From the NCBI GenBank assembly GCA_022702545.1, contig JAHRBC010000002.1, positions 7,874,001-7,938,000 of the forward strand: DNA of 64,000 nt, given 5' to 3'. Positions 1 to 12,273 of the stretch are shown here, in pieces (the stretch's first letter is position 1; the number at the start of each line of letters is the position of its first letter). Position numbers and translations under genes: made by a program. Origin of the DNA: Phycomyces nitens (lineage: Eukaryota; Mucoromycota; Mucoromycetes; Mucorales; Phycomycetaceae). A model generated the notes under the pieces. It had not been told where the DNA came from and searched no databases. It was given only the letters and a program-made list of their open reading frames with translations.

Positions 1-307
1 GGTGGATTGTCATGGCAACTGAATTAAATTGTGAAAAATTAAGAAAATGATTGTAGTAATAATAATGAAAAATAAATAGAGGGAAAAATAAATCGAAATA
101 GAAAAGTGCTTTTTATTTATATTACTTTTTTTTATTTTTTTATTTTTTTGCTACTCCTGTGCCTTTCTTTTTTTTCTTATTTTATTTTCTTCACTTATTT
201 CCTTTTTTGGAATGTATGACATTGAATTCCAAAAAAGGGGGGTCAGGGGGGGGGAGGGGAGGGGAGGAGTAGAATTATGTATATAAATAAAAGGAGAATA
301 AGAGTGA

Positions 308-308
<1 letters not shown>

Positions 309-341
<33 letters not shown>
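309..341. repeat. (TAA)n microsatellite
   Basis: About eleven TAA/AAT units in the 5' flank of the lectin gene. Confidence 0.9.
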
Positions 342-342
<1 letters not shown>

Positions 343-514
343 GGGGGGAGGGGAGTAGAATAGAAACTCAATTGTATGTGCTGCAAAAAAAGAAAAAAAA
401 GTACTTGTGCGGTGTTTTGGCCATATCAGAATGTATAAATAGCTTATTCGAGTCAGATTAAAGTCAATTTTCTGCGACAGGTCAGATGTCCAGCCAAAAG
501 TGTTACCTGCAAAG

Positions 515-619
515 ATGGAGCGTGCGGAGCATGGCAAGGACAGAATGGCTGCTGGTGACGCAATCAGCCGCTGTGCATTAGACAAAGGTGCCAAGATAAT
601 AGCTGCAGATTCGTCTTGA
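515..619 (+). other. Short ORF (34 aa) upstream of the lectin start; possible uORF
   Basis: An ATG at 515 opens 34 codons that end in TGA at 617-619, 28 nt before the lectin ATG at 648. Base composition is more gene-like than the sequence upstream. It could be a translated upstream ORF, part of an upstream exon, or chance. No domain is recognised. Confidence 0.2.
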
Positions 620-647
620 TTTGCCCCCCATACTCTTCTTTCTCTAG

Positions 648-2091
648 ATGACCAGATATCTCAAGGACTTTCCAAGTGGCTTTTTCTATATACGCAGCAA
701 AGAAAAGCCAATGGCCATGGATGTGAATGACGGCAGCATGCTGGTAGATATCCGCCTATATATTATATAGATATATATATATAAATAAATAATATAAAAA
801 TGGATTGGAAGCTTGTAACCCAAACGTCCTTTAAAAGGCACTAATGCTATAATAAACGCGTTTCTTTTTATGTACATGTATATATATATACATGTACACT
901 CTTTAGAATGACGCCCACATCATTATATGGCCCCAGGTAAGAGAGCGTCTTTTATCATTACTGACTGTCTACTGACTGTCTACTGACTGATCTCTAGAAA
1001 TACGTGGACAGCATCAACCAGGTAGGCATTTTATGGTCAAATCACATGTTCATTGTCTGTCTAGCTTTGGATGCACGAAAATGGATTCCTGCTGAACAAG
1101 AAATCTGGCCTGGGTGAGTACAGAAAGTGCTACGTTCACAAAACACACACATACCCAAAGAAACTGCTCCGTTTAGGCTCACCAGCATTTATTTTTATTT
1201 TATTTGTATTTTTATTTTTTGCAGCCTTGGATATCAGAGGAGGTTTGAAACAAGCCATCATCAGCCTCAGAAGGCTTGCGCTGACCACCATCTCACAGGC
1301 GATATTAAAAAGGACAAGACTCTTGTTCAATATAGCCGCAAACCCGGACTGGCTCATAACCAACGATGGAAATTCCAGGATGGCTTCATATTCCCCGCAG
1401 CAGCCCCTCATCTCAGCCTAGACATACGGGTAAGACAATCATACAGAATTTCATTATCTAAGCTGCTTTAGGGGGGAGACTATAAAGAAGGCAATTTTAT
1501 CTTTCTCAACACAAAGACCATTGGACTCTCTACCCAACAATGGCTTATCGAACCCTTTGAGAACGAAAGATCCCTTCAAGACCTTGAGCTGCTCCGTCCA
1601 CCAGGTATAGATATTGAAGCCAACTCCTTCTCCGCTATGTCTATTTATTTATTTATACATGTATATATAGTCAAACTGTCTACTGCTCCGACTTTAAGTC
1701 CAGATGATCTTTATGATTGCTATCGTCAGGTCTACCGCCAGCATACTCCCGACCCAACCCTAGACCAGGTTGCAGGAGCAGCTGCTTTCCAGGCAAGTGG
1801 TCTCATCTGGCACGCCCTTTATTGACAGTTCCCTAGGCCATTCGGATCTATCTTCAGCAGCAAAAGGCACAAAAGCAACCGGGTGGGGAGCCAAAGGAAG
1901 CCTTGCAGGGATTGGTGGCACAAGAAGTAAGGCTGGCCTAAATAATCTCTTGCTGATGTGGTGTATAGGTAATCCGGCTGTTGGAGGCTGTGCCAGAGGC
2001 TACACTGGAAAAGGTGACCCGTGAAGCAGGACAGGCGGCTCGGCGGTACTACAGCAGAGAATACGAGTTGGCACAAAACATAGCGAGCTGA
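648..2091 (+). CDS. Ricin-B type beta-trefoil lectin fused to a CipC-like (DUF3759) domain
   Basis: Ten exons: 648-743, 907-936, 998-1021, 1065-1113, 1225-1242, 1299-1429, 1472-1604, 1671-1792, 1837-1926, 1969-2091, giving about 271 aa. The N-terminal two thirds is a beta-trefoil: it starts FPSGFFYIRS and has three QxW-type repeats (NQLW, NQRW, TQQW) and repeated LDIRG strands, the usual pattern of carbohydrate-binding ricin-B domains. The C-terminal third, from about SPDDLYDCYRQ to RRYYSREYELAQ, resembles the CipC/DUF3759 family of fungal stress-induced proteins. No signal peptide is evident, so a cytosolic lectin is inferred. Exons of 30, 24 and 18 nt are needed to rebuild the trefoil. The intron at 1793-1836 must use a GC donor (GCAAGT), because no GT donor keeps frame. 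The ligand cannot be told from sequence. Confidence 0.8.
960..989. repeat. ACTGACTGTCT tandem repeat in lectin intron 2
   Basis: Nearly three copies of an 11-bp unit inside the 61-nt intron at 937-997, ending at the branch/acceptor region. Confidence 0.85.
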
Positions 2092-2341
2092 TTGTACTAG
2101 CAAGTAACGTGCTCATCTATTGTATGACCATTTTGATCTGGCTATTGTGTTTGCAGAATGTATTCAATGGGTTGGCACTTTTTAACACACTTGCAAGAAG
2201 TATTCTTTCATTGTGCACAGACCAATGGGTGCATTCCAAACAATACACTCTACCTGGACTTATACCCCCCTCCCTCATAGTTTGAAGCTATTGAAACCCT
2301 TTGGGAGTTTTGGATATATTTGCAGGAGGGCCTATAAAGCA

Positions 2342-2380
<39 letters not shown>

Positions 2381-2767
2381 CACTGTATGACAGCCACTTG
2401 AAGAAAGGGTTAAATTCTAGGGATATATTCAAAAGGGTCTGATAGAATGGCACAGAACCAATTCCTTGTAACACTCTCGCCTTGATTATGTTGTGGAATA
2501 TACAAATGTAACCATCTGAAATCCACTTTTACATGCCCATTCTCTTGATTGTGAGTGGTCTGATCCATGATCCATGTTCCATGATTTATGTTCCATGTTC
2601 CATTCCTTCCCATCCTCTGTTTCTCACATTAATAATAAAATAACCTTTATATCTTGTCTCACATTTGATTATTTTATTCAAATCTTCATCTCAAGTTCTA
2701 ATCCACCGCAGCACTCCAAGCAAAGTAATCTTCTCTCTTGGGAGGGGAAAATTTTTCTCACACTAGT
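2092..2767. other. Intergenic, convergent lectin/USP tails
   Basis: AT-rich spacer with a (GA)n tract at about 2347-2375. The ORFs here are short, with no recognisable protein similarity. Confidence 0.6.
2347..2375. repeat. (GA)n microsatellite
   Basis: About fourteen GA units in intergenic DNA. Confidence 0.9.
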
Positions 2768-3431
2768 CTAGATATCAACATTATTGTGGACTAGGCTGAC
2801 AGGACAATGACAGTTGTGTAGACAATAGTCGCTCACTGACCCCAGGACCCATCTAATGAACACATTGTTGATTCAGAAATAGATTCTTAAATGATCTAGA
2901 AATATCCACATTTCCTTACTTTGATATTCCCTCCTTGTTGGTGGAACCAACTACCACAAGATTAGGAGGGTTCTTGTTGACGTAGCTGGTCAAGATCTCC
3001 TCTACTGATTTTGTGTCTTGGACCATAAACAATTTAAAATCAACCTATGGACAGAGAGATGTCAATCAGGTCTCTGGTCCCATCTCACTCACCAGACTCT
3101 TGTAGTCTGTCATGAACTGCTCCAGTCCTTCCAGGTCTTTTTTTGCACTGGTTTCAATATCCAGGTTGTTTGTTCTGTCTAGGCCACCACTATTGGTCCA
3201 TCTGATGAGAATCTCTGATGATCACTAGAGCCCAGGTGCTTACAATAGCGACAGGGTAGTCTCACTGGTTGGATTCAGTCCAACGGCGTAAATGATCTCC
3301 AACGAGTTGTCGGTGCCTTCAAGACGACGATACAACTGGACCGCAAATCTTATTGCCTTTTTCGAGACCTCTGTGTTGTCTGCAGCGACAACGATACGGT
3401 AACCAGTTCCACCTACGTTTCTGTTCAACAT
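2768..3431 (-). CDS. Universal stress protein (UspA-like), about 153 aa
   Basis: Four exons read on the minus strand: 3431-3266, 3178-3093, 3044-2920, 2852-2768, with phases that join exactly. The first exon gives the USP beta-1 strand and loop (YRIVVAADNTE then S-x-A-x-x-x-A). The third gives NPPNLVVVGSTNKEG, and the last gives LGSVSDYCLHNCHCPV, the classic USP C-terminus. The whole family length of about 150 aa is present. The ATP-binding motif G-2x-G-9x-G(S/T) is only partly kept (GSTNKEG..LGS, second glycine absent), so nucleotide binding is uncertain. It is divergently arranged with the RPP14-like gene, sharing about 395 bp upstream. Confidence 0.85.
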
Positions 3432-3826
3432 TTAACACCCAATCTCAAGACCATTATTCTTTTTCTTTACCCACTAAATGACGATGACATTATTATTATG
3501 TTGTTAATTAATTAAAAGAAGAAAAAAGAATAATAGCCTGATATAATCAATATATATACACACACACTAGTACGTATGTATTGTGTCATTCGATTTTATT
3601 TCTCCACACAGTCACATCTCTAGCTCTCTTTTGCAAGATTATTATTCACACACAAAGATATTTATATATGATTAACCATGCCAAAAAGCAGTCTTAAAGA
3701 AGTTGTAACTTCTTCTTTCAAGAGTCGGAATAATAATGCCAAATAATCTGTCTCACAAGCCACACAGTCCTCTATTTTATTTTTTTTATTTTTGGGTTCT
3801 ATTAGTTTTTGCTGACAGGTTATAAT
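3432..3826. other. Divergent intergenic region between USP and RPP14-like genes
   Basis: AT-rich spacer of about 395 bp that must contain both promoters. It includes runs of T and TA-rich segments, but no motif could be assigned confidently. Confidence 0.5.
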
Positions 3827-4392
3827 ATGCAATCCACCAAAAAGACTCCATCAACAAAGAGAATCCATCTTGCGCAGTGGCAATATCTCTCAATTAAATT
3901 GCAAGTCATAAAACCATCAAGGATGTTCCTTGGATTATAATGACGATGATACTTTTCTTTTTTTAAAAAAAAAACAACAACAATCCTATAGATGGTCAGA
4001 AAAGGACATTAGCCTTGTCATGACCGAACTCTCATTGAGAATGACGATTCATCAGGCACTTCAAGCTAACTTTGGTACAGTTGGCACATCTGCAATTGTC
4101 ACTGTGCTTGACTGGGATGAGAATGCTCATATGGGTATTATCAAAATAGAACAAAGGCAAGTGCAAAATAGATTAATACATTATGGCTGTTTATAAATTA
4201 CAATAAAGAATATAAATATACTATATTATTATTGTTTCCAACATTTCTGTTCATAGTGAGCTTGTAACTGTCTGGTCTGCACTGACAAATCATCAGTTCT
4301 TACTGAGCGGACAGCCGTGTGCTTTTGATGTCCTAGGATCTTCAGCCAATCTAATCAGTCTTGCAAATGACAGCCGATCCGCTCGATTCTGA
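3827..4392 (+). CDS. RNase P/MRP protein subunit RPP14-like (POP5/RPP14 family)
   Basis: Three exons, 3827-3900, 3992-4156 and 4257-4392, encode 124 aa, the same length as human RPP14. Diagnostic stretches are QWQYLSIKL near the N-terminus, QANFGTVGTSA, GIIKIEQ, then VWSALT and CAFDVLGSSANLISL near the C-terminus, matching the order and spacing of RPP14 (YHYMKV, FGEV, LVKLWSSLT, CAFRVIQVSPFLLAL). The family acts in pre-tRNA and pre-rRNA cleavage. Both introns are best modelled with GCAAGT donors. For intron 1 this restores the family spacing exactly. For intron 2 a GT donor four bases further on, with an acceptor three bases further on, also keeps frame but is weaker. Identity rests on remembered family pattern, not a search. 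Confidence 0.7.
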
Positions 4393-4576
4393 TTAAATCA
4401 AAAAATGAATAAACGCACGTTTTACGGATAGCACCATATAGATAATATAACTAGTTTTGGTATTTAACAAGTACAAATTACATATTTTATAAGAATAAAT
4501 ATAAATATAAATATAAATATGTACAACGGAAACAGACATTTTTAGTCAATTCAGTACAAAATACGTCTCTTTGGTT

Positions 4577-6742
4577 TCAATCCGGGAGAACTACACCAGT
4601 AATCATGCTTTTCATTGTCCATTCGGGTTCCTGAACGGCTATTTCCAAAACAGTAGTATTTTCAAAAGTGGCTGATGCCGCATTGTCTACCGCACTACCA
4701 ATGGTGTCGTGTTTGGCTTGGTCCTGTTGTTCCACACCGCACAGTAGCACAGTCATTGGTAACACATCCGTAGGTTTCACCGGCGCAGTCTCTCCTTCTT
4801 CAGTCTTTTCAACTTCCGGCTCAATTGGGCCAGCCCAAGGAAAAGCCTCTTGGATCTTATCTTCCACCACAATTACCTTGGTCTTTTCATCAGTCTCACC
4901 TATTTCTGAACCCACCAGATCCTCATGATTGGTCAGGCTAGTAGCTGGGACTGGATTCATCAATTCAAGCGATCGAGTGGGCTCTAAATCAGGAGGAGCC
5001 GTATAACTGACCGACGGCCTAAAGCGGTGTGAGGTGGCTGTCAATTGTTCCAGCCAGGCCTGCATGTCCTTGGCAGACTTGGCCCTAAATGTGATTGTCT
5101 TTGCACTACTCGGTCTCAGCATGGATCGCGGAGAAGAAGATGAAGCAGACCCCCATTCTCGAGGCAGAGAATTCATGGAAGACGGCGCAGGGTAGAACAG
5201 CCTTCTCGAAGCCCCACCATTACTCTGGGGCTGCAGCTGAAATACCAGGTTGTGATGTAGAAGATGGGTTGATATGGTCGACACGTTGTAATGCGGCACA
5301 AAGATCGATGTCGATGGGTGTTCGGGGTATGACTTTGTGCTCTTGTACTCGTGCAAAAATCCAGCTGGAGTCAGTACATAGATATGTTCATGCCAGTGAT
5401 GAAGAACGGATGATTTGCGTTCCATACGGGCAGCAAAGATTGGCTGAAGTAGCGGGTGGCTGTGATTGGGGTATTCTAGTCGTTCATCAGGCCGCCGAAA
5501 GGCTGCATTCTCAGACACCAGGTTGTCTTTGGCACGCTCTGCAAAATCCAACCAATCGCCATCCATCTTGACCCTTTCAAAGGTGTCCATTACAGACTGA
5601 AATCCACGGTCGATTCCAAGCTCACTTTTTTCCTGCATTGCGTACAGTTGTTGGCAGAGGCTCCTGAACTCTTCAATCAATTGTTCTTCGGAGATCAGAG
5701 TCTCTTGCTGAAGGCGCAACACGGTCTCGTGGAACTTGTTCTCCTGGCGATGGAGTTTAATGATCTGCTCAACCACAGCTACACAAAAAAAAAGACACTC
5801 GTCTTAATTCCATACTCTTTTTCTTCTTCTTCATTGACCCTTTGCTACAAAGCTACCTGCATTCATTAGCCAGGGGTCCTGCTGGCTGTAGCCATGATCT
5901 GGGTGTTGGTTGAAAAATGTCAATTGACGATCGAGCCGTTCCAACCTTTTTTCTGTTTCTTCTTTCAAACGACCCAAGGTTGATAATGTAAGGCGATCAT
6001 CAGAACGCACCGCACGCAGCATCCATTTGAGCTCCCGTTTTATGGCGGCTAATGAGGGCAGCCACTGAGTCTGTAGAAACTGTCCAAACGCCTGATGGTC
6101 TTTTGCGCGTTTGTCATGATAGCTCTGCCAGGCGTCACATACTTGTCGAATTCCACCTTCGAATGAGAAATGTATCTGGAGCAAATGCTCTTTTTCCTCG
6201 AGTTTCTCTGTACTCGACACACTTTCCTGAGGGATACAGCACGCAAGTCCGTGCATCTTTTGGTATGTCTTGCCTACCGTAATTTCCACTTGGGACAGCA
6301 TTTCAAAATGATCATAAAGTCGTCGTGCAAATATCTGCCAGGCTTCTAGTCTTTCGATTAAGATTTTGACGGGCTGAATGCCCTGAGCCACACTGCCAAG
6401 TGGTACGATTCGGTTTTCTACGCCACATATATCTTGGCTCGTCTTTTGAGGATGATCAGTATAGGCAAACACTGGAGGAGGTTCCTTGAGGTCTGTACTT
6501 GATCGACATGGTTTGGGACTATCGGTGCAGTTTTGTAGGTTTAAGCGAAGAAATTGAGGGGAAAAGTGAAAAACGGACAGAGAGGGTATAGGGTTTATGG
6601 TGCCCAAATGTCGATCATTTCCATCAATTGTACTTGCATTGTAGATTGAGGATGTAGTGGAGACTGACTTTGACTTTGGTGGCTCTGGCAAGACAGATCC
6701 GTTTCTGGGCCTCATCCATCGTCTACTATAAGGAGACACCAT
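4577..6742 (-). CDS. SLM1/SLM2-like F-BAR and PH domain protein
   Basis: Two exons, 6742-5857 and 5778-4577, joined by a 78-nt intron, give 695 aa, close to yeast SLM1 (686 aa). Residues of about 100-370 form a long helical region (for example PVKILIERLEAWQIFARRLYDHFEML and later LKWMLRAVRSDDRLTL) that fits the SLM F-BAR fold. Residues of about 395-570 form a PH domain that starts at HPLLQPIFAARMERKS and ends with a W in MQAWLEQLTATS. The 125-residue tail is acidic and low complexity. In yeast, SLM proteins bind PI(4,5)P2 at eisosome-linked domains and act as TORC2 effectors with calcineurin; the same role is inferred here. I saw no clear PxIxIT calcineurin site in the tail. Convergent with the RPP14-like gene, 184 bp apart. 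Confidence 0.8.
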
Positions 6743-6824
6743 GATTGCTGATGGTTGGTAATAGAAACAAAAAGAAAGGAGAACAAGATTGAATTAATAC
6801 ACATATCTTGCAACAGAGATTCTC

Positions 6825-6995
6825 CAATCCTTTTGTCAAGACTGAAATTATAATATGTCTCTTAAAGGTGTGATCGTTTAAGAGGATCGTCAAAGTTGTA
6901 ATGTCTGTGACAATTAAGCCTTGGGTCCAATCAGTTTGAATTCTCAACTTAAAATATCAAGGCTTCTCAAGTCTGGCCATTATTGGAATCCTGGG
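6825..6995. repeat. Dispersed decayed repeat, copy A
   Basis: Shares an ordered series of blocks with 10905-11075 in the same orientation: CTTTTGTCAAGACT, then GTTTAAGAGGATCG, TCAAAGTTG, ATTAAGCCTTGG, CAATCAGT, GAATTCTCAACTTAAA and CATTATTGGAATCCTG. Spacing is nearly the same and differences are scattered, as in two old copies of one element. Element class unknown. Confidence 0.8.
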
Positions 6996-9900
6996 GACAG
7001 TCCAGGACAAAGACAAAGACATGCAACAACAATAATAACGATATCTCGATTCAAGTAGTGTTATAAACACACCCCAATAAGCATTGGCTTTCAAACATCA
7101 TGCAATCAATAATATTATTATTTTGGCTTGGCTTGGCTTGGCTACATGTATTTTACACATCTCCAACAATTATAGAGCCAAGAAAGAGCACATTCTTCAA
7201 TGTCATGAAAAGAGCAAACCTGTCAACAAATTAATATTATCTAGTACACACTACATACTCTCTCCATCTTGACTGTCTAGTATAACATTACTATGCAGTA
7301 CCTCACACACGCGTCTTGGTTTCTCTCTCTCTTTATTCTTGACATGTAGTCTAAAAGAACCCCCTTGTATTCTCAATATGACGAGGATTTTGGTTGCTTG
7401 GTGGTCGTACCACTATTAGTAATAACTGGTGCTTTATTCATCGCTTTATCATGGCAGCTCTTACTTGCACCAAGAGTGATATACTTTTGGTTAAAGTAAA
7501 CTCAACACTATATTATCCAAAGGCTCTACATCTCTTGCCCAATTATCATGCCATTGTACCGGATTACATTGGCCCATTTTTGAGTGGTTTATCTAGAGAA
7601 ATGTTCAAATATCAACATTTTCTTCTTGTATATCCTTGAACACAATATATATATAAAGTTTGAGAGAAAAAGGCACATACAGAGATCTTTGTAGAGATGG
7701 GTACGTGGTGATTATAATGTTTTTTTTTAACAATATTGTATTCTTATTGAAACTTGGATAACTTTTTTTATTATTAACATCAGCTCTAGTATTTCCTATT
7801 AATCTTAATCTTGGGTTTGGAACCCTTTTTCTTCTTCTTTCTATTCAACCAATTATCATTTGTGCTTTATTTGAGTCTGTAATATAAAGTTTCCCTAGGA
7901 AACAAGATGGTGTAGAAAATATACAGCATATAATCTTAAACAACATAACTAGAAATGTACTTTTATCGTCTATAATATCCTTGGTAAATGGCCAATTGAT
8001 AATCAGCACAGAGGATGTAACAAAGATGCCTTGGCTTGGAAAATATGATTGTAATAGCGCATCTTGCACATAGATAATATATATGTGTATATTGATCATG
8101 TAGATTCAGATTTCATTACCTATATTCCAATGTTACATAAACGATTTTATTTAGAGTAGATTATGTTTAGCTATATATATTTGGTGAGATCCCTTGCTAC
8201 ATTTAGAGTTATTTATCTATCCATAAAAGAATAAAGAGTTTGTCTTGAAATATCTGCATTATAAGGTCGGCAATCTCTCTATTTTACACTCCACAACATG
8301 GTGTTCCTTGAAACAGAGCTGAAACTTGTATAGAGCATTGATATGCATTACTACTTGCTTCAGAAGTATTTAGAGTCAGACTATATGTTTGTACCTATAT
8401 CAAAACACTGCGTAAACAAATGCAAACCCACGAGTTTTGTATATGGAATTCCAAACATTGCATGTCCAAATGATTATGTGGATAGAAGGAAAGTATTGTC
8501 TATATGGCCACCAGGCCATTATATATAAGTGTTGTATTTGGCATAATGGTATATCAGAGAAAAGTGATATATAAACCCAGATAGCTGGATTATCTGAAAT
8601 CAAGACAAACTATACCATCCAGAAATCCTTATCCAAATATGAAAATACCATACCCAATCTATTGTGGGACAAAGTCCCAAAATACCTATTAACTGATAAC
8701 ACAGCTATTATGATAATGAATATCCAAGCTGATAAGAATTATAACAATAATTATAAATACTAAGTTAACAGACTTCTTGAATCAATAACTGAACAGAACT
8801 TTAACTTTTCTAAAATCATAATAAAGAGTCTCAAAGTATCTACAGTCCCCTTTTCTACTACCAAATATCACAATAAGTATGCCTCTTTTCCCTAGCCTAA
8901 CTACAATATAGCTTGAATCAATTGGTCATGTAATGGATAATATATTGGGATATTGAATACGAAATACTAATAATCAACACCTATCCTTGCAAAAGTATGG
9001 CGCAACTATACACCATATTTACGACAAATATTTAGAATTCAGGGTGGAAAAAAAACCCCCGAATATTTATAAAGAACAAGGTACTTTAAAGAATAGCGTT
9101 TCTCGAGGTCTATTTTTGCAGGGCTAGTGTTTCTGCCACGAGTTTTAATGTTAATGTGAGTATTCCAATGTCTATAATATTGTTGGTTAAATTAATAGAA
9201 TTCGTATTTGGCACCAAAATTGATATCTTTGTTACATGAGCAAATGCTCTTGTCTTTGATTAAACAATAAAGAACCAAGTGGTTATCGAGTATCAACCAT
9301 GTTTCTTATAATACTATAGGCCATCTGAATTGTGGGGGTATTATATATCTATAATCACTAGAATCAAAAATGGAATGCAGATATGATAATAATTCGATAT
9401 TTACTACTCGGAAATATACCTTGTAAAATTCCGGGTTTTCCTCGATAGCCTACAAAGCCAGAGGTAAATAAACAATAGGGGGCACTCGAGCAACATGATT
9501 GTGTTTATTGCTAAATCTGTCTAGACCTAGTGCACTCGTGGCATATTGGCCACCCATGAAAGCCAAAGAATAATTAATTTTTTTATAAGAATACCCCTTT
9601 AATAACAGGGAAAATTGAATAATGTAAAGGAAAAATAGAGAGTAGAAGTGTGTTGACCCAATATGACAAGTAATAGTCGGGTAGAAAGAAGAAGAAAAAA
9701 AAACATACGAAAAGACCCCCAGTGGCAAAATAAAATAGGAGGCAGTTAGCTTTAAGGTGCTGCGATATGTACAAATCTTTATTAGACCAATATGCTTAAT
9801 TCAAGGCTTGTAATTTTATATGCAAGAACAATCGCTTGGTGTTTCCCAACCGTTAATTATTTTTCTTTTCAAATTTGTTCTTCAACTTTGATGACAAAAC

Positions 9901-10904
9901 TTGAGAATACAAGGCTCTTACTTTATCTAATAACTATCTCCAAGGACTTGTGCGAAAACGCAGTATTATATAGCTGACCTCTTTTAATATTTGTTTAGTA
10001 GAATCTAATAACTATTTTTATTTTTCAAAAATTCAGTTTAAATTTTCTTTTACATTGCCCAATAATCAGGGTATTTAGAAAATATCCCATTTTAATTGAA
10101 TATCCTGACAATAAAAGAGAATCGATTCTTGAATTGCAATTTATCTCAAGATAATGGCAGAAACATGAGCTGGTAGGCAGTCTTTAAAAGCAAATGTTTT
10201 ACATGTATAAACTGAAAAAATACCATGGATTTTTGAAAAACATGGAAATGTTTATAGAATTTAAACTGTTGATAGCCTTTGATTGAATTGGAAATTAAAA
10301 CAAGCCATTTGCTCTTGGGCATTTTGGTGGTAGTTTATCCAAAATCTCAACTAAATACCATCAATTATTATATACATAAAGATCAAGGTAATCCGTTGTT
10401 GAGTTGGGCCGTTGGAACCAGCCTTGTTTGTATATTGCTATGGATACCTATATCAATAATAATTAGCGATCAAATATATATATATATGTATATATAATTT
10501 GGATGGCATGGGATTAGTTAGGATACCAAGTAAGCTTATGAAACTCGAATAGAATGAGAAATAGCAGGAGAGCAACTCAAGAATCAAATAAATAAATAAA
10601 TATAAAGGGATCATTAAGTACTGAGTATATACTTTTTGATATTGTATAGTTATATTAAAAATAATAAAGACCTAGAATTTTACATATAGAACCTCATTTG
10701 ATTTCATTATATTATTCAACAGTTGAAAAAGGTCTAATAGAAATCTATCAATCGCACCTTACTCTAACCTCCTTTTTTGAGTCTTTCAGAAAACAAAAAA
10801 CAATTAAAATCGCCTTGATTTCAAAAGAGAATGCTTTACAAGGGGAAACCATAATGGCAAGCATATATAAAGGAGAGCGAGGTTAAGTTGATGCCAACAT
10901 CTTG

Positions 10905-11075
10905 AAACAGGCATGCTTAAACTCTTTTGTCAAGACTAGTATTATACTATTAATTGTTTAAGAGGATCGCCAAAGTTGCAATGCCTATGGATATTAAGCC
11001 TTGGATTCAATCAGTAAGAATTCTCAACTTAAATTATCAGGGATTTTCAAATCTAGTCATTATTGGAATCCTGTG
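10905..11075. repeat. Dispersed decayed repeat, copy B
   Basis: Second copy of the repeat at 6825-6995, same orientation, about 4.1 kb away. The open frame seen here in the plus direction is interrupted by stops in copy A, so no shared coding frame is supported. A shorter related stretch (GATTGTTTAAGAGGGTC) occurs near 19360. Confidence 0.8.
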
Positions 11076-12273
11076 CAAGGCAAAAAGTATACAACAATTA
11101 CAAAAATGGCTTTTATCAATTGATTCGATTCTAGACATCTTTATTGAACAAGACTAGCTGCCAAAAAGATTAATATTTTATTTATATGTACTATATATAT
11201 TTTTTAAAAAAAAATCCAAAAAAGGAAAGCTGTGATAGAGATTATTAGTATAACAATTGCCATATATGGGTTATACTTTGACTAGTTATCTCTAGTAAAC
11301 GTGAGACAATCCAATAATAGACCCAGTATGTAGCAAATGATGACAAATAAGAACAATATCACAGGATAAAAAGGTTATCTCGATATGTATTATATGGTTA
11401 TTGTGAATTATCCTGCCATTCTACCATACCTTATTGGTGCAAAACTTTCTCAGAGTTACCGGGCATTCGGCGTTTGTTTTTAACAGTACAGAAAATACAA
11501 TACACAATATAGATTTATACTTATAATATATGCCTATAAAAGGCAGGAATATAGTGACTGTCAGAGTATTCTATCCGTTGTACTTCTTTACAAGACATTC
11601 TTAACTGAATGCCGATAATTTTTTTTATCAATCTGATTAGGCTAGTAATTATCTGTATCCTTTTTAGCTGATTTTCCTATGCACAGAAAAAATAACAAGT
11701 GTGTATGCATGCAATGGCATGATTTCTATGCGTATACTTTGCGAGTAAGTGACAAGATATACATGTATATGTATATGTATATGATTATAATTATAATAAT
11801 TATACTTATATATATATAAAAAGGGGGGGAAATAATAGGTCTGTAAAGATACCCATTCCAAATATAATAACAAAATGTATGGAATCGAAAAAAAGAAAAA
11901 GACTATAGGGATTTGTAATTCTGTCCTACGTCTTTATGGACAAGACAGACAATGAAATTCCATCTTTTTCCATGGACATCTTTAAAAAGCTAATTGATCC
12001 TGTAACCTCTAGGAATTCATGGTGGACTTGGTTTTACGTAAAAAAACAAACGTTATATATATATTGCATTCTGTACCTTCCGTATGAGTCAACATTTCTA
12101 TTCTCTTTATTATTTTGAGCTCAGTTTATAAAATAAATAGAGTATTATTCTTGTAAGAATTTTCATTTTCATTAGAATTCAGAATTGTCTATATATACAT
12201 ATAATAATAATAATAATAAAAACTAGACCATTCAGACCTTCTCAATCACCTCTTTCACTTTCCTTTCACTTAA

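Larger units (their letters stand above)
1..647. other. AT-rich 5' flank with no recognised gene
   Basis: Low-complexity T- and A-rich DNA with a (TAA)n tract at about 309-341 and G-rich runs near 235-265. No conserved protein is seen on either strand. The only notable item is a short ORF at 515-619 just before the lectin gene, listed separately. Confidence 0.6.
6743..12273. other. 5.5-kb AT-rich gene desert
   Basis: No intact gene could be supported on either strand. ORFs are short, with amino-acid composition of random AT-rich DNA. It contains two diverged copies of one repeat (listed separately), a (TTGGC)n run at about 7122-7142, and many TA-rich tracts. It probably represents decayed mobile DNA plus the P-ATPase promoter at its right end, where a CT-rich leader directly precedes the ATG at 12274. 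Confidence 0.5.
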
